Positions 6,321 to 14,386 of a DNA stretch of 24,742 nucleotides are shown piece after piece (the stretch's first letter is position 1; every line of letters begins with the position of its first letter). A program made the position numbers and the translations under genes. Where the stretch lies: contig NZ_JNWV01000067.1 of NCBI RefSeq assembly GCF_000716535.1, positions 1-24,742 on the forward strand. Direction: 5' to 3'. Under the pieces are notes generated by a model that was given only the letters and a program-made list of their open reading frames with translations, was not told where the DNA came from and searched no databases. This stretch comes from Streptomyces flaveolus (GTDB lineage Bacteria; Actinomycetota; Actinomycetes; Streptomycetales; Streptomycetaceae).

Positions 6321-9314
6321 GTGAGTTCCACGCTCCGAAGAAAGACCTTCGCCTGCGGCGCGGCGGCTCTGGCCGTCTCCCTGGCCGCCCTCTGTACCGC
6401 CACACCGGCACAGGCCGCCGGTGACCCGCTGACTCCCGTCCCCCGCTCCGGGCCCCTCCCGGCCGGCCGTTACATCGTGACCCTGTCCGACGCGCCCGTC
6501 GCCCTCTACCAGGGCGGTGTGGCCGGCTTCGCCGGCACCGCGCCGAAGCCGGGCGCCAGGGTCGACACCTCCACCACCGCCGCGCACCGCTACCGGGACT
6601 ATCTCCAGGACCGGCAGAGCAAGGTCGCCGCCTCGGTCGGCGCCAAGGTCCGGGGGCGCTACACGGTGGTGACCAACGGCTTCACCGCGAGACTGACGGC
6701 CGTTCAGGCGGCACGTCTGAGCCGGCAGCCGGGTGTCCTCAAGGTCAGCCCGGACGGATGGAACAAGCCGACGGACGACACCCGGTCGACCGACCTCATG
6801 GGGCTGTCGGGGCCGCACGGCGTGTGGTCGAGGCTCGGCGGCACCGCGAAGTCCGGCAAGGGCGTGGTGGTCGGCGTCATCGACACCGGCGTCTGGCCCG
6901 AGAGCGCGTCGTTCGCCGCCCCCGCGCTGGGCACCGCGCCCCCCACGGCCAAGGACCCCTACCGCCCTTACCGCAAGGGCGACGTGATCAGAATGAAGAA
7001 GGCCGACGGGGGCACCTTCACCGGCCTCTGCCAGACCGGTGAGGAGTTCACCGCCGCCGTCTGCAACACCAAGCTCGTCGGCGCCCGGTACTTCGGCGAC
7101 GCCTATCTCGCCGAGACGCCCCCGGAGGAGCGGGACGACTACGTGTCACCGCGTGACGGCGAGGGCCACGGCACCCACACCGCGTCCACCGCCGCGGGCA
7201 ACGCCAACGTCCAGGTGACCGTGGGCGGGAAGGACTTCGGGAAGATCTCCGGAGTGGCACCGGGCGCCGCGGTCGCCGTGTACAAGGCGCTCTGGAAGGA
7301 CAAGGGCGGCGCCGACTCCGACATCGTCGCGGCGATCAACCAGGCGGTGGCGGACGGCGTCGACGTGATCAACTACTCCGCCGGGGCGCTCCTGGAATCC
7401 CCGCTCGACAATCCTGTCCAGCAGGCCTTCCGGGCGGCGGCACAGGCCGGCGTGTTCGTGTCGACGTCCGCGGGCAACAACGGCCCGTCGAGGTCGTGGA
7501 TAGACAACACCGCCCCGTGGACCACCACCGTCGCGGCCAGCACCATGGCGACTCCGGAGGCCACGGTGAAGCTGGGCGACGGCCGGACCTTCGTCGGGGC
7601 CAGCGTCACCGTGGACACGGAACTCGGGCCGAAACCGCTGGCCTTGTCCACCGACGTGAAGGCCGCCTCGGCGACGGAGACAGCGGCGAAGCTGTGCCAG
7701 GACGGGACCCTCGACCCGGCGAAGACGGCCGGGAAGATCGTGGTGTGCGACCGCGGGGTCAACACCCGGGTGAGCAAGTCCGCCGAGGTCGCGCGGGCCG
7801 GGGGCGTCGGCATGGTCCTGGTGAACACCACCGACCAGGACACGGACGGCGACATCCACCTGGTGCCGACCGTGCACCTGAACGTACCGGCGGCCACGAC
7901 GGTCCGCGACTACGCGGCGACCCCGGGCGCCACCGTCTCACTGGAGCCGGGCGGTTCCACCGGGACGCCCTACCCGCAGATCGCCCCGTTCTCCTCCAGG
8001 GGCCCCTCGGAGGACAACAAGGGCGCGCTGATCAAACCGGACCTCGCCGCACCGGGCGTGGCCGTGCTCGCCGCCGTCGCGCCGCCCAGCAACCAGGGGC
8101 ACGACTTCGACTTCATGTCGGGAACGTCGATGGCCGCGCCGCAGGTGTCCGGTCTCGCCGCCCTCTACTTCGGCGTGCATCCCAAGTGGTCCCCGATGGC
8201 GGTCAAGTCGGCCCTGATGACGACTGCCGTGGACACCAGGACCGCGTCGGGCGGCACCAACACCGACGTGTACGCGCAGGGTTCCGGTGAGGTCGACCCC
8301 ACCGCGATGCTCAACCCCGGCCTGGTCTACGACTCCTCGAACCGCGACTGGCTCGCCTACGAGGAGGGTCTCGGGATCGACACCGGGACCGGCGTCGCGC
8401 CCGTCGCACCCAGCGATCTGAACTACCCGTCCATCTCCGTGGACCGGCTGCTCGGTTCGCGTACCCTCACCCGCACCCTGACCGCGGTCAGGCCGGGTGT
8501 GTACCGGGCGTCGGTCGAGCTGCCCGGCTTCCGGGCCGAGGTGAAGCCCTCGACCCTGCGCTTCACCCGTGCCGGACAGACCGCGAAGGTCGGCATCACG
8601 CTGACGCGCACCACCGCGGTCTCCGATGTCCCCGTCACGGGCTCCCTGACCTGGGTGGGCAGCGGGCACGTGTCGGTACGCAGCCCGATCGTGGTCACAC
8701 CGCAGAGCCTGCTGGCCCCCGGCCGGGTGGACGGCAGCGGGAGCGCCGGAAGTGTCTCGTACTCCGTGACCCCGGGTACCGAGAAGCTGACGCTCACCGC
8801 CTACGCCCCCGTGGCGGGCGCCCCGGTGCGCGGTGAGCTGTCCAACGAGACGGGCAACGCCCAGGACTTCGTCCTCACGGTGCCCGAGGGAAGCAAGGCC
8901 GGCGAGTTCTTCGCCACCGGGGACAACCCCGACGACAAGCTGTACCTGATGGTCGTGCCCCTTCGGGAGGACGGCTCGCCCCTCGACGGCGGCCAGCTGA
9001 GCGAGTACGAGCACCAGGCGCACATCAGCCTGACGACGCTGAAGCCGGGCAAGTACGCGGTGACCGTCATGTCGGCCTGGTACGAGGGGGCGCCGTTCTC
9101 GTCCGACATCAAGTTCACCCTTCAGGCGAACGTGGTGGGTGCGGACGCGCCGACGACCGGCACCTTCAGCGTGTCTCCCACGCGTCCTGTGACGAAGCCG
9201 GGCGTCCCCTTCCCGGTCACCGGCACGTGGTCCGGTGTGGACACCTCCGCTCCGGCCACCGCCTACGTCGGATACCAGGACGGTACCGGCACCCTGGTCA
9301 GCCTCCACGGCTGA
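6321..9314 (+). CDS. Secreted S8 family serine peptidase (subtilase)
   Basis: A 997-residue extracellular protease. GTG 6321 follows GGAGG by four bases. Residues 1-33 form a Sec signal peptide (RRK, hydrophobic core, AQAA). An I9 propeptide spans about 50-145 (GRYIVTLSDAPV). The S8 domain has catalytic Asp188 in GVIDTGVWPES, His283 in GHGTHTAS, oxyanion Asn386 in SAGNNGP, and Ser603 in SGTSMAAPQ. A PA domain (KIVVCDRGVNTRVSKSAEVA) is inserted at about 425-535, and an fn3-like domain starts near 690 with DLNYPSI. This order is that of cucumisin-like subtilases. The last 200 residues form further beta-rich modules, probably for substrate or surface binding. It cleaves proteins outside the cell. 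The divergent TrmB/LuxR-type gene is the likely regulator, and the leader carries a hairpin at 6271-6291. Confidence 0.96.
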   Translation: MSSTLRRKTFACGAAALAVSLAALCTATPAQAAGDPLTPVPRSGPLPAGRYIVTLSDAPVALYQGGVAGFAGTAPKPGARVDTSTTAAHRYRDYLQDRQSKVAASVGAKVRGRYTVVTNGFTARLTAVQAARLSRQPGVLKVSPDGWNKPTDDTRSTDLMGLSGPHGVWSRLGGTAKSGKGVVVGVIDTGVWPESASFAAPALGTAPPTAKDPYRPYRKGDVIRMKKADGGTFTGLCQTGEEFTAAVCNTKLVGARYFGDAYLAETPPEERDDYVSPRDGEGHGTHTASTAAGNANVQVTVGGKDFGKISGVAPGAAVAVYKALWKDKGGADSDIVAAINQAVADGVDVINYSAGALLESPLDNPVQQAFRAAAQAGVFVSTSAGNNGPSRSWIDNTAPWTTTVAASTMATPEATVKLGDGRTFVGASVTVDTELGPKPLALSTDVKAASATETAAKLCQDGTLDPAKTAGKIVVCDRGVNTRVSKSAEVARAGGVGMVLVNTTDQDTDGDIHLVPTVHLNVPAATTVRDYAATPGATVSLEPGGSTGTPYPQIAPFSSRGPSEDNKGALIKPDLAAPGVAVLAAVAPPSNQGHDFDFMSGTSMAAPQVSGLAALYFGVHPKWSPMAVKSALMTTAVDTRTASGGTNTDVYAQGSGEVDPTAMLNPGLVYDSSNRDWLAYEEGLGIDTGTGVAPVAPSDLNYPSISVDRLLGSRTLTRTLTAVRPGVYRASVELPGFRAEVKPSTLRFTRAGQTAKVGITLTRTTAVSDVPVTGSLTWVGSGHVSVRSPIVVTPQSLLAPGRVDGSGSAGSVSYSVTPGTEKLTLTAYAPVAGAPVRGELSNETGNAQDFVLTVPEGSKAGEFFATGDNPDDKLYLMVVPLREDGSPLDGGQLSEYEHQAHISLTTLKPGKYAVTVMSAWYEGAPFSSDIKFTLQANVVGADAPTTGTFSVSPTRPVTKPGVPFPVTGTWSGVDTSAPATAYVGYQDGTGTLVSLHG

Positions 9315-9359
9315 TCCGCTCCTTCGGGGGGCTGCCCGGCGGCCCGCCGGACCCGCGGA

Positions 9360-9403
9360 CCCGGTGGAACCGCCCCGCCGTGCGACGGGGCGGTTCCACC
9401 GGG
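9360..9403. terminator. Bidirectional terminator between convergent genes
   Basis: Perfect 18-bp stem (9360-9377 with 9386-9403) and an 8-base loop. It lies between the stops of the subtilase (9314) and the lectin-domain gene (9415), so it can end transcription from both sides. Confidence 0.85.
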
Positions 9404-9414
9404 CCGCCCAGTGC

Positions 9415-10557
9415 TCAGGACGTGGACCACTTCTGGTTGGGGCTGCCGGAGCAGGACCACAGCTGGAGCCGGGTGCCGTTCTCCGTGCCGTTGTCCCGGA
9501 CGTCCGTGCACTTGTCGGCGAGCGTGCTGACCAGGTCGTGCCTGACGTTCAGCACGAACTGCTGCGCCGAACTCCCGTCGCAGGCGGCGAGTTCGAGGTC
9601 CGTCCCGTCGGCGGTCGAGCCGTTCGCGAGCCGCACGCACATGCCGAGCGCCCGCATGGTTCCGCCCGTGAACGTCCAGTGCTGCGCGGCGGATCCCGAG
9701 CAGTCCCAGATCATCAGGCCCGCGCCCTGCACGGCCTTGCCGCCCACGATGTCTATGCAGCGCTGCGAGGCGTGGCTGAACACGTTCACCCCCGGTGCCG
9801 CGGCCGGAGCGGTCGTCCGGGCCCCGGTCGTGGCCTTCGCCGTGGTGGTGGAGCGCTGGGCGGGGGACGCGGAGTCCTCGCTCGACGCGCTGCTGCTGGG
9901 CGAGGCCGACGTGGGCTTCCGGGAAGCTTCGGCCTTCTTGCCGGGACCGGTCGCGGACGCCTTCACCGGGGGCGCCGACACACCGCCGAACCCGTCGATG
10001 ACGTCTGTGCCGCGGCCACGGGAGTCGACGGTCACCGAGGCCCCGTCGCGCTTGTCGTCGTCGTGACCGTTGACCAGGCCCAGGGTCAGCAGGACACCGC
10101 CCGCCGCCAGCAGTCCGACGATGCTCACGACGCCGAGGGCACCGCGCATTCCCTCGCGCCGGGGCTTGCCGCCCTTGCCCCGGCAGACCTGATCGAGTGA
10201 TACGACCGGGTCCACAGCGGGGCTGTCGTCCGTGTCGGCGCGGCGTGCGAAGGTGTCGCCGGGTCTGTCCGCGGCGGAGCCGCCCACCGCGTCGTCGGCC
10301 GCCGGGGACGACGTCCCGGTACCGCGGCCGGTGTTCCCCCGCGATCCCAGCGAGGAGATCTGGGTGAGCCGGGGCAGGGAGGTGCCTCTCCCGGCCGCGT
10401 CGGGCGCCCGGTCACCGCTGTCCGGGGCGGACGGCTCCGCGCCGCCGGCCGGGGTGCCGTCCCGGCCGGGCCCGGAACCGGAACTGACGGATCTGGCACT
10501 GCCCGGGACTCTCCTGGGGAGATCCCCCGCCGACCGGGGCGTGTGTGGAGGCTTCAT
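9415..10557 (-). CDS. Membrane-anchored ricin B lectin (RICIN) domain protein
   Basis: A 380-residue protein of type II topology. Residues 1-138 are a disordered, charged cytoplasmic region. One transmembrane helix lies at about 139-163 (GALGVVSIVGLLAAGGVLLT). Residues about 198-252 are a Ser/Thr/Ala/Pro-rich linker. Residues about 257-380 are one beta-trefoil RICIN domain with QxW-type repeats (AAQHW, SAQQF, NQKW) and paired cysteines. The lectin domain would face outward and bind glycans, possibly cell wall or external polysaccharide; no catalytic domain is attached. The Ser/Thr-rich linker resembles substrates of actinobacterial O-mannosylation. The ATG at 10557 has AAAGGA upstream. It is a monocistronic unit sharing a terminator with the subtilase. 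Confidence 0.88.
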   Translation of the reverse strand: MKPPHTPRSAGDLPRRVPGSARSVSSGSGPGRDGTPAGGAEPSAPDSGDRAPDAAGRGTSLPRLTQISSLGSRGNTGRGTGTSSPAADDAVGGSAADRPGDTFARRADTDDSPAVDPVVSLDQVCRGKGGKPRREGMRGALGVVSIVGLLAAGGVLLTLGLVNGHDDDKRDGASVTVDSRGRGTDVIDGFGGVSAPPVKASATGPGKKAEASRKPTSASPSSSASSEDSASPAQRSTTTAKATTGARTTAPAAAPGVNVFSHASQRCIDIVGGKAVQGAGLMIWDCSGSAAQHWTFTGGTMRALGMCVRLANGSTADGTDLELAACDGSSAQQFVLNVRHDLVSTLADKCTDVRDNGTENGTRLQLWSCSGSPNQKWSTS

Positions 10558-10697
10558 GGGTTCCTTTCAGCGGAGGCGGAGCACGGGCGGCAGTGTCGCG
10601 GGGGGTGCCCGACCGGTCTCCGGGGCGGTCCGGTCCTGCCACACATGGAGCGGATCCGCCGGCGTTCGGGTTCACGCCCACGACGTGTGACTTGTGA

Positions 10698-10726
10698 CTC
10701 ATACCGGTCTGCGAGTGCGGACTCAA
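10698..10726 (-). promoter_or_regulatory. Candidate promoter of the RICIN gene, within a direct repeat
   Basis: On the minus strand TTGAGT (10721-10726) and TATGAG (10698-10703) are separated by 17 bases, a plausible -35/-10 pair. Both lie inside copies of the direct repeat CCGGTWTGAGTC (10720-10731 and 10696-10707), spaced 24 bases apart. The leader would be about 130 bases. Confidence 0.35.
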
Positions 10727-10790
10727 ACCGGCGCATCGGACGGCGCGGCCGGTCGCACCGGTGGGGCGCGGACGGTGTCGCACACACGAA

Positions 10791-10817
10791 CGCCGCCCGG
10801 CCTCGCGCCGGGCGGCG
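10791..10817 (-). terminator. Terminator of the carboxypeptidase gene
   Basis: Perfect 11-bp GC hairpin (CGCCGCCCGGC with its complement) and a 5-base loop. It is 31 bases downstream of the TAG stop at 10848-10850. Confidence 0.7.
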
Positions 10818-10847
10818 CCTGGGTGCCTGGTACCCGCGCGCGGGGGC

Positions 10848-12224
10848 CTAGGCCCAGCAGCCGTTCACGGTCGCGGCCAGACCGTCCATCGCGTCCTTGA
10901 TGTCGTTCGGAGCGGCCGTCGAGCCGTTCTCGACGAAGGAGAAGACCCGCCATTCGCCGTCGTCGGTCCGGGTCAGACCGCTCAGGGCGATGGCACCGGT
11001 GAGGGTGCCGGTCTTCGCCTGCACCTTGCCGACGGCGCACTGGGAGTCCGGGTCGTCGAACCGGCCGTACTCCGGGCCGAGGGTGGAGCCCGCCTCGCCG
11101 GCGACCGGCAGGCCGTCCAGGAGGGCGCTCAGGGTGTGCGCGTAACGGGGCTCCGTGACGAGTTCGAGGATCTGCGCGAGCGTGGCGGCCGGGACGCGGT
11201 CGGTCCGGGACAGACCGCTGCCGTCGTGGATCTCGAAGTTGTCGAGGGAGACGCCGTAGCGGTGGCTGAGCACGTGACGCACGACCTCGGTGCCGCCCTC
11301 GAAGGTGGCGGGGCGTCCCGCGCCCAGAGCGGTCATCCGCAGCAGGGTCTCGGCGATGTTGTTGTCGCTGGTCTTGAGCATCTTCTTGACGATGTCCGCC
11401 AGTGGGGCCGACCTGTGGCGCGCGACCGGCACATCGGTGTGGCGGGCCGTGCCGCGCGTGACGTCGCCGTCGACGGCGATGCCGTCCTCGGCGAGCAGCT
11501 TGGCGAAGGTCTGACCGGCGTCGATGGAGGTGTCCTGGACGCCGCGGCCGTCGACGACGAGGGCGCGGACCGGGGCGACGGTGTCCGGGTAGTAGCCGTC
11601 GTTCCAGCCGTCGGCGAGAGTCGGTGCGGGGAACAGGCTGTCGTCCACGGCGACCTTCACCGTGGTCAGGCCCGCCCTCTGCAGCCCGGCGACCGCGGTC
11701 TTCGCCAGCTCGGCGAGGTCGGCGCTGCTGAGCGTGCGGTCGCCGCCGCCGACCAGGGTGAGGGTGCCGTCGCCGTAGACGACCTTGGTGGTGAACCGGT
11801 GTTCGGGGCCCAGCACGGTCAGCGCGGCGGTGGACGTGGCGAGCTTGACGTTGGAGGCCGGCATCAGCGCGGTGGCGCCGTTGTGGTCCCACAGGGTGCT
11901 GTCGGAGTCCGCGTCCAGGACCACGCCGCTCACCTCGGGGCCCAGCCGCTGGTCGAGCACGCGGGCGTCGAGGTTCGCGGCCATCTGCCGGTCGCTGGGG
12001 TCGGCCGGATCCGCGCTGCCGGTCGCGCCGCCGGCCGTCGCCGTGGTGCCGTTGCCGGCGGCGAAGGCCGAGGGCCCGGCCAGCGCGGCCGAGGCGACGG
12101 GCACCGCCAACGCCAGCACGACGGTACGCCGCAGACCCGAGCCGTTCTGCTTCGTCCTGCGGTGCCGGCGCCGGCCGCCCGGCGCGAAGGAGTCGGTCTG
12201 TGTTTCCGCTGTGGAGTGGTCCAT
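10848..12224 (-). CDS. dacB: D-alanyl-D-alanine carboxypeptidase/endopeptidase (PBP4, peptidase S13)
   Basis: A 458-residue exported penicillin-binding protein that trims D-Ala from peptidoglycan stem peptides or opens cross-links. An N-terminal basic stretch (GGRRRHRRTKQ) precedes a hydrophobic signal (TVVLALAVPVASAALAGPSA). The three active-site motifs are present: S124-N-V-K127 (PASNVK), S286-D-N288 (SDNNIAE) and K404-T-G-T (QAKTGTLTG). Length and motif spacing fit class C PBPs with the large insertion between the first two motifs. ATG 12224 was preferred over an in-frame ATG at 12323 because the latter adds residues unlike an export signal; no strong ribosome binding site is seen. Upstream lies the dyad GAGACA-CG-TGTC, so expression may follow the motif shared with several neighbours. 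Confidence 0.93.
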   Translation of the reverse strand: MDHSTAETQTDSFAPGGRRRHRRTKQNGSGLRRTVVLALAVPVASAALAGPSAFAAGNGTTATAGGATGSADPADPSDRQMAANLDARVLDQRLGPEVSGVVLDADSDSTLWDHNGATALMPASNVKLATSTAALTVLGPEHRFTTKVVYGDGTLTLVGGGDRTLSSADLAELAKTAVAGLQRAGLTTVKVAVDDSLFPAPTLADGWNDGYYPDTVAPVRALVVDGRGVQDTSIDAGQTFAKLLAEDGIAVDGDVTRGTARHTDVPVARHRSAPLADIVKKMLKTSDNNIAETLLRMTALGAGRPATFEGGTEVVRHVLSHRYGVSLDNFEIHDGSGLSRTDRVPAATLAQILELVTEPRYAHTLSALLDGLPVAGEAGSTLGPEYGRFDDPDSQCAVGKVQAKTGTLTGAIALSGLTRTDDGEWRVFSFVENGSTAAPNDIKDAMDGLAATVNGCWA

Positions 12225-12242
12225 GAATTCCAGGATTCGGTC

Positions 12243-12256
12243 GAGACACGTGTCAA
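12243..12256 (-). promoter_or_regulatory. Operator-like dyad upstream of dacB
   Basis: GAGACA-CG-TGTCAA on the plus strand, containing the perfect palindrome GACACGTGTC (12245-12254). It begins 19 bases before the ATG. Read on the minus strand it gives TTGACA, a perfect -35 hexamer, so a bound protein would block the promoter. A matching -10 is unclear. Confidence 0.5.
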
Positions 12257-12355
12257 GGGGATCGGCGCGCACGTTACTCCGCCGCACCCCGCCCACCGGA
12301 TCGCTTCCATGTCTCGCCATCACTTCTTCACACCGATGTCATCCCCTCGTGTGCC

Positions 12356-12375
12356 TAGACTGAGACAGATGTCTC
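12356..12375 (+). promoter_or_regulatory. -10 element and overlapping perfect dyad before the small secreted protein
   Basis: TAGACT (12356-12361) fits TANNNT. It is followed at once by the perfect dyad GAGACA-GA-TGTCTC (12362-12375), which covers the expected transcription start. This is the layout of a repressor operator. The -35 is not clear. Confidence 0.5.
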
Positions 12376-12434
12376 GGGCGCGGGGGCCGGCACACCGTTG
12401 CTTGTCCGCTGGACGTGCCACCGAGCCGTTGTGA
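12369..12434 (+). CDS. Possible leaderless upstream micro-ORF (21 residues)
   Basis: ATG at 12369 lies seven bases after the -10-like TAGACT, so a transcript would begin at or near this codon. It encodes MSRARGPAHRCLSAGRATEPL and stops at 12432-12434, 19 bases before the next gene. It could couple or regulate translation of that gene. Equally, the ATG may be accidental, since it forms part of the palindromic operator. It resembles no peptide I know. Confidence 0.3.
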   Translation: MSRARGPAHRCLSAGRATEPL

Positions 12435-12453
12435 CCTGTGGGGGTGCCGTCCG

Positions 12454-12942
12454 ATGAAGTCCGCACGCCGGGAGAACACCCGGTGGCCCGCGGCGGGTAC
12501 GTGGGCCGTCCTGGGCCTGGCCGCCGCGGGGTGCTGGTTGGTCGGCCGGGCCGGCGAGTCGTCGAGCGACGCCGGTGACGCGGCCGTCGACCGCGTGACC
12601 GCGGGCCGGGTGTGCCGGTCCGCGCTCCCGCGCGGCATGGAGCTGTCCTGCGGGACGTACGGCTTCGGCGACCTGCGGTACGTCTGCGACGCCCAGCGGC
12701 ACGACGGAGCGCGGTGCGAGCGGACGTCTCAGGTGACGGTGCGCAACCCGGGCCGTGCCGTGGTGTACGTGTCATACCTGGCGGGCCCGCTGCCGGGCGT
12801 GCGCGAGGAGGGCCCGGGACAGGCGGTGGAGCCGGGCGGTGAGGTGACGCTGCGCCCCGGCGCGGGGCGGCTGTTGTTCGACATCACGCTGCGTGGCACG
12901 GACCGGGGGCCGAGCCGTCTGGAGGTGGTCCGGGTCCGGTGA
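12454..12942 (+). CDS. Small exported or membrane-anchored protein of unknown function
   Basis: A 162-residue protein not assigned to a family. Residues about 10-30 are a hydrophobic segment after a basic start (KSARRENTRWPAAG, then TWAVLGLAAAGCWLVG). The Cys in AAAGC is a poor lipobox, so either a signal anchor or a lipoprotein is possible. The outer part has four cysteines between about residues 50 and 90 and a beta-rich C-terminal half with VTVRNPGRAVVYVSYLAGPL and EVTLRPGAGRLLFDITLRG. It may be an envelope or stress protein; this is a guess. The ATG at 12454 has GGGGGTG upstream. It sits divergent from dacB, with related dyads at both promoters, which suggests shared control. Confidence 0.72.
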   Translation: MKSARRENTRWPAAGTWAVLGLAAAGCWLVGRAGESSSDAGDAAVDRVTAGRVCRSALPRGMELSCGTYGFGDLRYVCDAQRHDGARCERTSQVTVRNPGRAVVYVSYLAGPLPGVREEGPGQAVEPGGEVTLRPGAGRLLFDITLRGTDRGPSRLEVVRVR

Positions 12943-12996
12943 ACCCTCACGGGTCCGGCCTCCGTGTTCCTTGCAACGGCTTTCCCGGCCGGCCGG

Positions 12997-13020
12997 GCGG
13001 TCCGCGTCCGCGTGGACCGC
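12997..13020 (+). terminator. Possible terminator after the small exported protein
   Basis: Inverted repeat GCGGTCC/GGACCGC with a 10-base loop, 54 bases past the stop at 12942 and before the P450 gene. The surroundings are GC-rich and short repeats are frequent there, so support is limited. Confidence 0.3.
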
Positions 13021-13106
13021 GCGCGGACCGGCCGACGGGGCGACCGCGTTCCGCGGCCGGCACGGATCCCCGGGACTGTCCCGGCGTAGAGGGCGAGGAA
13101 ACACGG

Positions 13107-14348
13107 ATGGACACGCACCAGCAGGCACGGCCGGTCAGTGACGGGGACGAGCGGGTGGTCATGGGCCCGGAGTTCAAGGCGGACGCCCACCGGCAGTACG
13201 CGCGGCTGCGCGCGAAGGGCCCCATCCACCCGGCACAGTTCTTCCCCGGCATCACGGGCTGGGTGGTCGTCGACTACGACCTGGCCCGCACGACACTGAC
13301 CCACCCGGCGCTGCTCAAGGACCCCCAGCCGGCCGCGGAGATGCTGGAGGCGGCGGGTTTCCTGGGCCACAAGCGCGGCACCGGGTTCGGCGGCCAGATG
13401 CTGGAGGCGGACCCGCCCGAGCACACCCGGCTGCGCCGTCTGGTCTCCGGTGCCTTCTCACCGAAGCGGACCGCCGAGATGGAACCGCGCATCACCCAGA
13501 TCGCCGACCAGCTCGTCGACGCCATGCCGCCGTCCGGCGAGCTGGACCTGGTGGAGGCCTTCACCGCGCCGCTGCCGGTCGCGGTCATCGCCGAACTGCT
13601 CGGCATCCCCGAGGCCGACCGCCAGGACTTCCGCCGCTGGACGTCGCTCGCCTTCCAGGTGGGCCACCCCGAGTACGCCTCGGCGGTGGCGAGCCTGCAC
13701 GGGTTCCTGCGCCAACTGGCCGACGACAAGCGCCGCGCTCCCGGCGACGACCTGCTGTCCGCCCTGGTCGCCGCCCGGGACGAGGACGACGGCCGCCTCT
13801 CCCAGGACGAACTGGCCGGCACGGCGGCCCTGCTCGTCATCGCCGGCCACGAGACCACCGTCAACCTCCTGGGCAACGCCGTGCTGGCCCTGCTCCAGCA
13901 CCCCGGCCAACTGCGGCTGCTGCGGGAGGACCTCGGCCTCCTGCCCGACGCCATCGAGGAGTTCCTGCGCTACGACACCTCCGTCGAGCGCACGACGAAC
14001 CGGTACGCGGCCGAGGACCTGGAGCTGGGCGGGGTGCGGATCCCCCGGGGCGGCATCGTCGCCGTGGCCCTCGCCTCCGCGAGCCGTGACGCACCCCTGC
14101 CCGATGGCGGCGACCCGGACGTGCTGGACATCACCCGGCCCGCCGCCCGGCACCTCTCCTTCGGCCACGGCATCCACCACTGTCTGGGCGCCCCGCTGGC
14201 CCGCCTGGAGGCCCGTGTCGCCCTGCGCACCCTCCTCACCCGCGTCCCGCACCTGGAACTGGCGGTCCCCGCCGATTCCCTGCAGTGGTTCCCGGCCGGC
14301 ATGGTGCGCGGGGTGCTGTCGCTGCCCGTGCGGTATCGCACCGCCTGA
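13107..14348 (+). CDS. Cytochrome P450
   Basis: A 413-residue soluble bacterial P450 that would hydroxylate or otherwise oxidise a small molecule with electrons from a ferredoxin. Signatures seen: PPEHTRLRRLVSGAFSPK (C-helix region), A246-G-H-E-T-T251 in the I-helix, E285-F-L-R288 (ExxR of the K-helix), and FGHGIHHCLGAPLARLEA with heme-ligand Cys359. The I-helix keeps the acid-threonine pair used in oxygen activation. It resembles CYP105/CYP107-type enzymes of Streptomyces; I cannot name the subfamily. ATG 13107 follows GAGGAAA; the frame is open from 12939 but the extra residues look non-coding. No ferredoxin or biosynthetic cluster is adjacent, so the substrate is unknown. Confidence 0.95.
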   Translation: MDTHQQARPVSDGDERVVMGPEFKADAHRQYARLRAKGPIHPAQFFPGITGWVVVDYDLARTTLTHPALLKDPQPAAEMLEAAGFLGHKRGTGFGGQMLEADPPEHTRLRRLVSGAFSPKRTAEMEPRITQIADQLVDAMPPSGELDLVEAFTAPLPVAVIAELLGIPEADRQDFRRWTSLAFQVGHPEYASAVASLHGFLRQLADDKRRAPGDDLLSALVAARDEDDGRLSQDELAGTAALLVIAGHETTVNLLGNAVLALLQHPGQLRLLREDLGLLPDAIEEFLRYDTSVERTTNRYAAEDLELGGVRIPRGGIVAVALASASRDAPLPDGGDPDVLDITRPAARHLSFGHGIHHCLGAPLARLEARVALRTLLTRVPHLELAVPADSLQWFPAGMVRGVLSLPVRYRTA

Positions 14349-14350
14349 TG

Positions 14351-14386
14351 CGACGGCGGTCACACATGTGCCGACCGCCTTCGTCG
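14351..14386. terminator. Terminator hairpin after the P450
   Basis: GGCGGTC (14355-14361) pairs with GACCGCC (14373-14379), extended by CGAC/GTCG past a small bulge. The loop contains the palindrome CACATGTG. It begins directly after the P450 stop and overlaps the 3' end of the minus-strand pseudogene. Confidence 0.55.

Noticed and set aside
10694..10900. Small plus-strand frame of 68 codons after the carboxypeptidase
   Set aside because: It overlaps the terminator hairpin and the dacB 3' end, and consists of Thr/Arg/Pro/Gly-rich low-complexity sequence without a ribosome binding site.
13107..14348. P450 as part of a biosynthetic gene cluster with the methyltransferase and flavoprotein
   Set aside because: The genes are many kilobases apart on different strands, with unrelated genes, terminators and pseudogenes between; no synthase or ferredoxin is present.
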